From the NCBI GenBank assembly GCA_963693315.1, contig OY856188.1, forward strand, positions 188,756,930-188,820,929: 64,000 nt of DNA, given 5' to 3'. Under the pieces are notes generated by a model. It searched no databases. It saw only the letters and a program-made list of their open reading frames with translations, and was not told where the DNA came from. Positions 12,285 to 21,976 of the stretch are shown here, piece by piece (positions within the stretch are counted from its first letter, which is position 1; every line of letters begins with the position of its first letter). The stretch is from Diogma glabrata. Lineage: Eukaryota; Arthropoda; Insecta; Diptera; Cylindrotomidae. The translations under genes and the position numbers were made by a program.

Positions 12285-12953
12285 AAATGTCGACTACTTA
12301 AGTAAAGTAATAATTCCACTCAATGTTTTGTCAGCAAATTTTAATGATAGAGAAACTGAGGATATCGACTATAAGTGAATAAAAAAAAATTATGCATGCA
12401 TAAAAATTAGTAGTCAGTATTAAGTTTATTTTTTTGTATTTTTCAGATTTTAAATAAAAAACTCTTCATTTTTAAATAAAAAAAAGCTTTTATTACATAT
12501 CATGGATCATTTTCACTGTGAAAACCATGTAAAAAATGTGTGGTGCGGAAACGAGTGCATAATCATAATGTATAGTCGCTTTCTCAGCGCTCTGCTAAAA
12601 AAATGGTTGAACTTACAGAAAAATGATAATTGTATGTTTTGTAGATAATTGAACGATAAACAATTTTTGTTTGACCTCAATTGACCTCGGAGTAATAGGT
12701 CGCGAGATATTCGCGGAAAACTGATTTTCGTGACCTTTTGACCTTGATAACTTTTTTAGCCGGCACGATATAAATGTCGATTTTTCACATATTAATTAAA
12801 ATGCCGTAATAACGGTGTATACAAAAATTCAGCTAAATAGGAATTTTTCCGCAGTTAAAACCTGTAACGACTGGACTATATTGACATTACTAATGTCAAC
12901 AAAGAAAATTTAAAAAATAAACGTTTTGTTAACGACAATTTTTATATACGTAT
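12285..12953. other. No gene seen; AT-rich gap between the CXC relic and the DUF4806 array
   Basis: AT-rich, with a short imperfect TGACCTCAATTGACCT / TGACCTTTTGACCTTG repeat near 12670-12750 and no sustained open frame. Confidence 0.6.
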
Positions 12954-13108
12954 GACTATGAATTGTTTAATTTTAAAATAATAACTAATAAATAAAATAA
13001 AAATCTAAAATAGATTTTTTAGAATTAAAATATTATTTTTCATTGGTGGATGTTAAAGGTGCATCATAGACAAAAATGAAGTGGTTGTGGTTTATTGAGC
13101 CGGTATTC

Positions 13109-13985
13109 CTATTCTTCACTTTTTTCTGTTGTGGTTTTCCGTATTTCCACCTTAAACTTTTGTTGGAAATTTTTCAAAGAGTCCAGAGGTGTTTTCCAGG
13201 CATCTGTTAGGATATTGAAAAAAAAAAACAATATTTTAGCTTACAATATAATAATATATTTTTTAATTAAAAATTTACCGAAAATAATTTTCATGGTTAG
13301 ATCAAATGTTTTGATCACAGCTTTCCCTGTGTACCTCCACAGTTATACAAAAAAATTAGTTCATCTTCGAACACGCTTTTAAACGCCACTGATAATCCTT
13401 TTCCCAAATTGACCCGCTGAATTAAAAATGCATTTCCAGAAAGCAAGAATTAATAACATGCATTAAAATTTATTAATATGAAAAAAATGATTGATTTAAC
13501 CATTTGTTCTCTGAATTGAGGATTTTGCAGTCTATGCTCCACTTCCTGAAGATTTGATTCAGTGGTAAGGGGGCACAGTTTTTCAATTTCGTCTGAAATT
13601 GTATGATACATTTGACTGCGCATTAAGCACCTTAGGCAATTCTTTCAATAAGTAGAGCATCTGATCTATTTTTTTTTCAATTCTCTTTTGGATGGCTTCT
13701 AAACTATCTTGGCGTTTAACTAGCTTATCCAACTTACATTCACAGTTGCAGCATATTGTCTCTTTTTGTCTTGAATCGGTTGGCTTGTCGTTCTGTGCAG
13801 TGCTAAATTGAATCTTTTTCATGGAGGTTTGACAAACCTTTGTTGTTGAATTTAATAACGTTAACGGTGGTAAAACTCTAGCTTTTTTCGCTTCCGATTG
13901 TGTTTGCAAAAATGTCGATGAAGTTGATGGTTTATTCACTGATGATGGTTTGTTGGATGATGACACTGTCTTGAGGAAGATGTTC
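13109..13985 (-). pseudogene. DUF4806-domain gene, copy A (three 3' exons)
   Basis: Exons by eye: 13985-13501, then one ending at 13279, then 13203-13109. The first carries Ser/Pro-rich sequence, a CCNCECK cysteine motif, a coiled coil (KRQDSLEAIQKRIEKK) and the start of DUF4806 (EVEHRLQNPQFREQM). The other exons complete DUF4806 (LGKGLSVAFKSVFEDE, then AWKTPLDSLENFQQKFK). DUF4806 proteins are insect nuclear or TE-associated proteins of unknown function. Defects: a 1-bp loss near the exon start, a 2-bp loss around 13608 (VSYTI region), and a small inversion at the exon-2 acceptor. The T-run at about 13669-13677 has nine T, which keeps frame. No 5' exon or promoter is present in the unit. Confidence 0.7.
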
Positions 13986-14079
13986 CTTAAATTAAATTCA
14001 AATGCTAAAAATTAATCTGAATGAAGCTGTGAGTGATAAGATTTTTCTTGTTTCCACGCAAAATACGATTTCCACAACG

Positions 14080-14893
14080 CACAGTGGGATTTGTTCATAT
14101 AATGTTTGGCAAAAAATATAAGGAGTGCTCGTAGAATTTTGAAATTTTGCTCTGAGCCTTTGGTTAGCTCAATTAAGAAAAATATAAAGTTTCATCAAAA
14201 TTGGCCACGCCCACTACCCACCGCCCATAGAACCCAAAATTTATTTTTATGCCCAAAGTTTTTGAAATTTGGCACAGAGCCTTTTATTACCTCAATTAAG
14301 AATAAAATAAAGTTTCATAAAAATTAAGCACGCCCACTACCCACCGCCCATAGAACCCAAAATTTTATGATTTTATGATTTTATAAATTTTATGATTTTA
14401 TAAAAGATTATTAATTATTTAAACTTTTTTTTTTTTTTAATTGATAGTATGGAGTCTTACCTTTCATTCTATTATAGCGGGAGCACCTAGCACGACCGAG
14501 CAACCTTTTTTTTCTTCCAAGGAACTTTGCAATCACGGCACATTATAGAACAAATTTTATTCTATCATATCTTTTAAACCATATGAGCGAACTGTATAAT
14601 TTTTTTTTTTAAATACGCAGAAAAGCCTATATTTGAAAATAATCACTATTTAAATTAGAGCAATAAAGTTATCTTACGTACAAACACTATAGAAGTACGT
14701 AAACAATTTTCAATATTTTAGACCAAAATTTACATGTGACTTTATTTCATTATTTCAAAGACAAATAAACTTTTTTTTGGGATACAATTTATGGATTCAT
14801 CATACCGAATCAATTTTCTACAAAACTGCATCATTACATTTTTAAATTTTATGTGTCGAAAAAATTACTTATTGCACAAAAAATCCCACTGTG
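14080..14893. mobile_element. 814-bp non-autonomous element with CACAGTG termini (Transib-like?), copy A
   Basis: Starts CACAGTGGGATTT and ends AAATCCCACTGTG, perfect 13-bp inverted termini. Flanks are CAACG (14075-14079) and CAATG (14894-14898), a 5-bp target duplication with one later change. Known: Transib elements make 5-bp duplications and have CACWATGG-like termini related to the RAG heptamer CACAGTG. The interior holds a two-copy repeat of about 125 bp with CACGCCCACTACCC (14106-14350) and no transposase. Confidence 0.7.
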
Positions 14894-15063
14894 CAATGTA
14901 GGACTATGAATTGTTTAATTTTAAAATAATAACTAATAAATAAAATAAAAATCTAAAATAGATGGTTTAGAATTAAAATATTATTTTTCATTGGTGGATG
15001 TTAAAGGTGCATCATAGACAAAAATGAAGTGGTTGTGGTTTATTGAGTCGGTATTCCTGTTCT

Positions 15064-15951
15064 TCACTTTTTTCTGTTGTGGTGCCTGTTGTGTGTTTTC
15101 CGTGTTTTTAACTTAAACTTTTGTTGGAAATTTTCCAAAGAGTCCAGAGCTGTTTTCCAGGCATCTGTTAGGATATTGAAAAAAAAAAACAATATTTTAG
15201 CTTACAATATTATAATAATATATTTTTTAATTAAAAATTTACCGAAAATAATTTTCATAGTTAGATCAAATGTTTTGATAGGAAGCCTTCCCTGTGTACC
15301 TCCCCAGTTATACAAAAAAATTAGTTCATCTTCGAACACGCTTTTAAACGCCACTGATAATCCTTTTCCCAAATTGACCCGCTGAATTAAAAATGCTTTC
15401 TGGAAATAAGAATTAATAATATGCATTAAAATTTATTAATATGAAAAAAAATGATTGATTTAACCATTTGTTCTCTGAATTGAGGATTTTGCAGTCTATG
15501 CTCCACTTCCTGAAGATTTGATTCAATGGTAAGTGGGCACAGTTTTTCAATTTCGTCTGAAATTGTATATGATACATTTGACTGCGCATTAAGCACCTTA
15601 GGCAATTCTTTCAATAAGTAGAGCATCTGATCCATTTTTTTTCAATGCTCTTTTGGATGACTTCTAAACTATCTTGGCGTTTAACTAGCTCATCCAACTT
15701 ACATTCACAGTTGCAGCATATTGTCTCTTTTTGTCTCGAATCGGTTGGCTTGTCGTTCTGTGCATTGCTAAATTGAATCTTTTTCATGGAGGTTTGATAA
15801 AACTTTGTTGTTGAATTTAATAACGTTAACGGTGGTAAAACTCTAGCTTTTTTCGCTTCCGATTGTGTTTGCAAAAATGTCGATGAAGTTGATGGTTTAT
15901 TCACTGATGATGGTGTTGTTGGATGATGACACTGTCTTGAGGAAGATGCTC
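15064..15951 (-). pseudogene. DUF4806-domain gene, copy B (three 3' exons, splice sites intact)
   Basis: Exons 15951-15465, 15399-15243 and 15164-15064 (TGA). Introns begin GTTAAATC and GTAAATTT and end TTTCCAG and CTAACAG. The three exons join in phase (0, then 1). Encoded order: Ser/Pro-rich segment, CCNCECK motif, coiled coil, LKELPKVLNAQSNVSYTI, then DUF4806 spanning all three exons (FREQM | KAFLIQRVNLGKGLS... NWGGTQGRLPIKTFDLT ...F | DAWKTALDSLENFQQ). The only break I find is an eight-T run near 15636-15643, where copy A has nine; this shifts frame after the coiled coil. The C-terminus runs out into a basic HNRHHNRKK tail. The unit begins inside an intron, so the start codon of the ancestral gene is missing. 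Confidence 0.75.
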
Positions 15952-16045
15952 CTTAAATTAAATTCAAATGTTAAAAATTAATCTGAATGAAGCTGTGAGT
16001 GATAAGATTTTTCTTGTTTCCACGCAAAATACGATTTCCACAACG

Positions 16046-16858
16046 CACAGTGGGATTTGTTCATATAATGTTTGGCAAAAAATATAAGGAGTGCTCGTAG
16101 AATGTTGAAATTTTGCTCTGAGCCTTTGGTTAGCTCAGTTAAGAAAAATATAAAGTTTCATCAAAATTGGCCACGCCCACTACCCACCGCCCATAGAACC
16201 CAAAATTTATTTTTATGCCCAAAGTTTTTGAAATTTGGCACAGAGCCTTTTATTACCTCAATTAAGAATAAAATAAAGTTTCATAAAAATTGGGCACGCC
16301 CACTACCCCCCGCCCATAGAACCCAAAATTTTATGATTTTATGATTTTATAAATTTTATGATTTTATAAAAGATTATTAATTATTTAAACTTTTTTTTTT
16401 TTTAATTAATAGTATGGAGTCTTACCTTTCATTTTATTATAGCGAGAGCACCTAGCACGACCGAGCAACCTTTTTTTTCTTCCAAGGAAGTTTGCAATCA
16501 CGGCACATTATAGAACAAATTTTATTCTATCATATCTTTTAAACCATATGAGCGAACTTTATAATTTTTTTTTTTAAATACGCAGAAAAGGCTATATTTG
16601 AAAATAATCACTATTTAAATTAGAGCAATAAAATTATCTTACGTACAAACACTATAGAAGTGCGTAAACAATTTTCAATATTTTGGACCAAAATTTACAT
16701 GTGACTTTACTTCATTATTTCAAAGACAAATAAACTTTTTTTTGGGATACAATTTATGGATTCTTCATACTGAATCAATTTTCTACAAAACTGCATCATT
16801 ACATTTTTAAATTTTATATGTCGAAAAAATTACTTATTGCACAAAAAATCCCACTGTG
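16046..16858. mobile_element. 813-bp non-autonomous element with CACAGTG termini, copy B
   Basis: Same element as at 14080, at the same place in the unit. Here the 5-bp flanks are identical, CAACG at 16041-16045 and 16859-16863. The shared site shows that insertion preceded the tandem duplication of units A and B. No transposase is encoded. Confidence 0.75.
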
Positions 16859-17378
16859 CAACGTAGGACTATGAATTGTTTAATTTTAAAATAATAACTA
16901 ATAAATAAAATAAAAATCTAAAATAGATGTTTTAGAATTAAAATATTATTTTTCATTGGTGGATGTTAAAGGTGCATCATAGACAAAAATGAAGTGGTTG
17001 TGGTTTATTGAGCCGGTATTCCTGTTCTTCACTTTTTTCTGTTGTGGTGTCTGTTGTGTGTTTTCCGTATTTCCAGCTTAAACTTTTGTTGGAAATTTTC
17101 CAAAGAGTCCAGAGGTGTTTTCCAGGCATCTGTTAGGATATTGAAAAAAAACAATATTTTAGCTTACAATATAATAATATATTTTTTAATTAAAAATTTA
17201 CCGAAAATAATTTTCATGGTTAGATCAAATGTTTTGATAGGAAGCTTTCCCTGTGTACCTCCATAGTTATACAAAAAAATTAGTTCATCTTCGAACACGC
17301 TTTTAAACGTCACTGATAATCCTTTTCCCAAATTGACCCGCTGAATTAAAAATGCTTTCTGGAAATAAGAATTAATAA

Positions 17379-17900
17379 CACTAGTTTACAAGAAAAATCT
17401 CCCGAAATGAAACTCAACTTTTCTTATAGATTTGGACCTCCTGAATACGAATATCATATTCATTTTTTTTGGTTAGCTCTTGTTTTTGAGATATTCACGA
17501 AAAACCAAATTTTTTGGTGATCAAAAATGTTGTTTCGGTGTTTGGGTCTCATATTTTACAAAACAAACAAATTAAATATATTAATCAAACAAATGCATAG
17601 TAAATATGCCAACAAACATTTTGAGTTATATTTTGTAAAAGGATTCCGTTAAGGATTCTGGAAGTTACAGTCGAAAAAAGTTGAAAAAATACGAAAAATT
17701 CACGTTTTTTTTAAATTTTTCCATTTTCAACACCATAAATTTTGAACAAATAAAGACACTAATTTTTTTTAATTTCTTGGAGCCTATAGTAGCTTCAATT
17801 TTCTTTCTTTTAAGGTAAAAGATACGAATATTGGTGAAGTTTGCACCAAGTTATTCAAGTTTTCCCAAAAAAAGTCGAAACTCAAAATTTGGAAAAAATA
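17379..17900 (+). repeat. Left long terminal inverted repeat
   Basis: Inverted match to 20826-21355, including shared words such as ATTCAAGTTTTCCCAAA and CAACACCATAAATTTTGAAC. The first 13 bp are identical in both arms; a short divergent stretch follows, then the match resumes. Confidence 0.85.
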
Positions 17901-18571
17901 GTTTTTTACTTAATTTATTGTGCCATAAATAATAATTTTAAATGTTCAGTCGTTCTCAAACATCAGTAAAGAATTATTTTAAAATAGTAAAGTATAATTT
18001 CCATTTTTGTTTTCGAAGTTGGGAATTGGATCGATATGAGACGTATATAGTAAAATATAAACAAAAGATAATGAATTGTGAGGAGGCAAAACATCATAAC
18101 ATCAGAACTATTTAAGTTAGTTCAAGCACCATAAAGTTAAGCCCCTATTTATGTCTATTAATACCTGTAAGGTTTGTTTCTTTTCTGTTTTTGGTTTTTT
18201 GATAATGTAAATTTTTTTCTATCACCGCCCACTTTGTGTTACTCCTTACGTTTATGATCATTTTAAGTTTAATTTAAGAAAGCAATTACTTCTCCTTTTT
18301 AATAGTTTTTCGGTTTTGCCAACTTTTGTTTAATTAGTTTAATTTCTTTTTAAGTATATAGTTGTCGTATGATTAGTTGCAAATATAATGTCTCTGAGGA
18401 TAAATTTAATTCCAAACATTCAAGTGAAAATATTAATTAAAAAAGAAAAAATATTACAAATATAAATTTTAAATAGTGTATTGTTTTTAAAAATCAATAA
18501 ATCAATAGTGATAGGCAACTATAGCAAAGCAACATAAATTGTTAGTAAAGTGTAAGGTCAAGTTTATTTAA

Positions 18572-18700
18572 ATGGCGTCGTCAAGAAGTTTCAAGTGTAA
18601 AAATAGCCCAAATTCATTTTGTTTTATTTGTGGAAGTAACATAATACATACTGCTAAAAGAATCACCCCATTTATGAGAACTGCCTATCTTCATTACTAA
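18572..18700 (+). CDS. Short Cys-rich exon of an uncharacterised arthropod TE protein family
   Basis: 42 codons from ATG to TAA. Contains FKCKNSPNSFCFICG followed by KRITPFMRTAYLHY. The C-x-N-x-P-x3-FC-x-x-CG start and the ITPF-x-x-AY segment match the N-terminus of a large arthropod family, usually followed by F-x-G and more cysteines, that is common near TEs. Here it stops exactly where the 148-bp repeat begins, so it is a truncated first exon. Its location inside an element with CACTAG ends suggests the family is carried by such elements. That is inference from one copy. Confidence 0.5.
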   Translation: MASSRSFKCKNSPNSFCFICGSNIIHTAKRITPFMRTAYLHY

Positions 18701-19060
18701 CTGATATTTTCCAACTCCTAAAATAAATCCGAGGTGGGAGGAGCTAGATCATGTCAAAAAACTTCACAAAAAAATCTCAATTTCGAGAAAAACCATATAA
18801 AAATAAAATACATCTTTTGTCCAAAAAAGACATTTCATAATCAACTAACTGATATTTGTCAACTCCTAAAATAAGTTCAAGGTGTGAGGAGCTAGATCAT
18901 GCTAAAAAACTTCACAAAAAAATCTCAATTTCGAGAAAAATCATATAAAAATAAAATACAACTTTTGTAAAAAAATACATTTCATAATCAACTAACTGAT
19001 ATTTTCTAACTCCTAAAATAATCCCGAAGTAGGAGGAGCTAGATCTTATACGAAAAATAT
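18699..19060 (+). repeat. Three tandem copies of a 148-bp unit
   Basis: Copies start AACTGATATTT at 18699, 18847 and 18994, each with CAACTCCTAAAATAA or a close variant, GAGGAGCTAGATC, and (first two) a CTCAATTTCGAGAAAA tract. Within the CACTA-like element. Confidence 0.85.
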
Positions 19061-19254
19061 GGAGGGGCTGAAATCTCACAGCTTTGAGATATCAAGACTT
19101 CGGTCTGGGTAAAGGATTTTGATATAGTTTTCGGCAAAAAACTTTCACGAGGACATGGTTTTTAGTTTTGGGCAGCGATGTATATCAAACATAACTCTTT
19201 GTTAACGTACAAGTATTTTTTATATCTGTTTAAAAACTTATTACAAAACTAACA

Positions 19255-20045
19255 CGAAATATCAATACGTTGCCGGAAAATTATAATCCAAATCCAAAAA
19301 TTTTGTTAAATTAAATAAAATCAAACTTTTTCAAAATTCCAAAAATATTCCAAAAACTAGAATGAAATCAAATATTTAAACTCTTTCTAAATTCCGATAA
19401 TATTCCAAAAATTCTTAAAAATTCAAACTTTTCCAAAATTCTAAAAATATTGCAAAAATTATTACAAAATCAAAAATTAAAACTTTTTTCAAAATTATAA
19501 TAAAATCAAAAATTTAAAATTTTTCAAAATTCTAAAACTATTCCAAAAATTCTTACAAAATCAAAATATGAAGCTTTTTTCAAAATTCTAAATATATATC
19601 TATATAAAATTCAAAAATTTTATTTTTTTTCCAAATTCGAAAAATATTGCAAAAATTATAACAAAATCAAAAATTGAAACCTTTTTCAAAATTCCAAAAA
19701 TATTCCAAAAATTAGAATGAAATCAAATATTGAAACTTTTTCTAAATTCCAATAATAATCCAAAAATTCTTAAAAATGCAAATTTTTTCCAAAATTCTAA
19801 AAATATTGCAAAAATTATTACAAAATCAAAAGTTGAAAATTTTTTCAAAATTCCAAAAATTATAATAAAATCAAAAATTAAAAATTTTTCAAAATTCTTA
19901 AAATATTCCAAAAATTCTTACGAAATCAAAAATTAAAACTTTTTCAGAAATTCTAAAAATAATGCAAAAATTATTACAAAATCAAAAATACAAACTTTTT
20001 CAAAATTCCAAAAATATTTCAAAAACTATAACAAATTCAAAAATG
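19255..20045. repeat. A-rich degenerate tandem repeat
   Basis: Repeats AAAATTCCAAAAATATTCCAA-like and TTACAAAATCAAAAATT-like words for about 790 bp with no coding content. Opposite-strand open frames here are periodic artefacts. Confidence 0.8.
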
Positions 20046-20094
20046 TCCATGTCCAATTTCATTTGCAATTATATTTACGTCACAAAAACAGCCA

Positions 20095-20480
20095 CATTTT
20101 TTTTCCAAAAAATTGGCTAAAAAATAAATGAAATTATTTTTTGACACACTTGACATTATTTTTTGACAAACTTATAATGCCATAATTCTCAATAATAATA
20201 ATAAAATTTCATTTCCAACAATTTTATTTTTTCCAAAAAATTGGGTAAAAATAAAAAAAAATCTCTCTTTTGACACACTTGACAACATTTTTTTGACAAA
20301 CTTATAATGCAATAATCTAGATTTTGGTCTCACATACCAATCCCGACCATCAAGATTTCTCCAAATTCAATGTTTCTACTCGTAATCACTTAAAACGAAC
20401 GTTTTTTATCCAAAAAATATGCAAATTTCCTTGTTTTGACACACTTGACGATTTTTTTGACACACTTCCGGTACAGTTAT
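20095..20480 (+). repeat. Diverged repeat with TTTTTTGACACACTTGAC
   Basis: Three spaced copies (about 20150, 20270 and 20435-20470) of TTTTTTGACACACTTGAC. The first two are each preceded by TTTCCAAAAAATTGG and followed by GACAAACTTATAATGC. Confidence 0.65.
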
Positions 20481-20825
20481 CAAACACACCGTCCTTTCGG
20501 CTCTTCCCATTGAGCAAACCTATTTTTAGAAATAGGTAAATTTTGCTAAATAGCTAAATAGCTAAATAGCTAAATTTTGAAATCCGTTCAGCGGTTTTCT
20601 AGATTTCGTCGGTTGTGACGGACGGACGGCCGGCAGACAGACACACATTTTTTTTTTGCTTTTTTAGAATCAGTAGTTCCTAAAACGTCGAGAAATGCCA
20701 AAAAAAGTGGGGGTAAGAATTTCACTTTGAGCTCATAAATGTAATACTTAGGTCTTTCAGACCGAAGTAACAACCTACATATAAATCAATTATGTTGCAG
20801 AGTTTAAATTATTCTTATAGTTAAA

Positions 20826-21355
20826 TTTTTTTTCCAAATTTTGAGTTTTGACTTTCTTTGGGAAAACTTGAATAACTTGGTGCAAACTGCACCAATATTC
20901 GTATCTTTTACCTTAAAAGAAAGAAAATTGAAGCTACTATAGGCTGCAAGAAATTAAAAAAAATTAGTGTCTTTATTTGTTCAAAATTTATGGTGTTGAA
21001 AATGGAAAAATTTAAAAAAACGTGAATTTTTCGTATTTTTTCAACTTTTTTTGACTGTAACTTCCAGAATCCTTAACGGATTTTTACAAAATATGACTCA
21101 AAATGTTTGTTGGCATATTTACTATGCACTTGTTTTATTAATATATTTAATTTGTTTGTTTTGTAAAATATGAGATCCAAAAACCGAAACAACATTTTTG
21201 ATCACCGAAAATATTGGTTTTTCGTGAATATCTCAAAAACAAGAGCTAACCAAAAAAAATGAATATGATATTCGTGTTCAGAAGGTCCAAATCCATAAGA
21301 AAAGTTGAGTTTTATTCAGGGTGACAAAAAAAGTTCAAAATTTGTAAACTAGTGT
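20826..21355 (-). repeat. Right long terminal inverted repeat
   Basis: Partner of 17379-17900. Read on the minus strand it starts CACTAGTTTACAA and continues with the same order of words. Confidence 0.85.
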
Positions 21356-21976
21356 AACATGCATTAAAATTTATTAATATGAAAAAAATGATTGATTTAA
21401 CCATTTGTTCTCTGAATTGAGGATTTTGCAGTCTATGCTCCACTTCCTGAAGATTTGATTCAGTGGTAAGGCGGCACAGTTTTTCAATTTCGTCTGAAAT
21501 TGTATATGATACATTTGACTGCGCATTAAGCACCTTAGGCAATTCTTTCATTAAGTAGAGCATCTGATCCATTTTTTTTCGATTCTCTTTTGGATGACTT
21601 CTAAACTATCTTGGCGTTTAACTAGCTTATCCAACTTACATTCACAGTTGCAGCATATTGTCTCTTTTTGTCTTGAATCGGTCGGCTTGTCGTTCTGTGC
21701 AGTGCTAAATTGAATCTTTTTCATGGAGGTTTGACAAACCTTTGTTGTTGAATTTAATAACGTTAACGGTGGTAAAACTCTAGCTTTTTTCGCTTCCGAT
21801 TGTGTTTGCAAAAATGTCGATGAAGTTGATGGTTTATTCACTGATGATGGTGTTGTTTGATGATGACACTGTCTTGAGGAAGATGCTCCTTAAATTAAAT
21901 ACAAATGTTAAAAATTAATCTGAATGAAGCTGTGAATGATAAGATTTTTCTTGTTTCCACGCAAAATACGATTTCA

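Larger units (their letters stand above)
17379..21355. mobile_element. 3977-bp element with CACTAG termini and about 525-bp inverted repeats (CACTA-like)
   Basis: Begins CACTAGTTTACAA and ends TTGTAAACTAGTG. TAA flanks both sides (17376-17378 and 21356-21358), while the empty site in copy A has a single TAA, so the target duplication is 3 bp. CACTA/CMC elements start CACTA and make 3-bp duplications. Long inverted repeats run about 17379-17900 and 20826-21355 with scattered differences. The interior has a 43-codon Cys-rich exon, a triplicated 148-bp repeat, an A-rich degenerate repeat and a tract seen in many insect TEs (GACGGACGGACGG near 20615). I see no transposase catalytic domain, so this copy is probably non-autonomous. 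Confidence 0.75.
17029..21888 (-). pseudogene. DUF4806-domain gene, copy C, intron split by a 4-kb element
   Basis: Exons 21888-21402, 17358-17202 and 17129-17029. The element at 17379-21355 lies entirely in the first intron, between donor GTTAAATC and acceptor TTTCCAG, so all three exons and their splice sites survive. As in copy B, the T-run near the coiled-coil end has eight T and breaks frame. Protein features match copy B (CCNCECK, coiled coil, DUF4806). Removing the element as intron would leave the gene structure unchanged; whether it is transcribed cannot be told. Confidence 0.7.
12954..21976 (-). repeat. Tandem array of about 1.95-kb units (two full, one split)
   Basis: Unit starts marked by GACTATGAATTG lie at 12954, 14902 and 16867 (spacing 1948 and 1965 bp). 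Each unit carries the same three DUF4806 exons on the minus strand. Units A and B also carry an 814-bp inserted element. Unit C is split between 17378 and 21359 by a 3977-bp element and ends at about 21976, short of the point where A and B have their insertion. Confidence 0.85.

Noticed and set aside
19723..19936. Opposite-strand open frames in the A-rich repeat
   Set aside because: Low-complexity Phe/Ile or Lys/Asn strings generated by the repeat.
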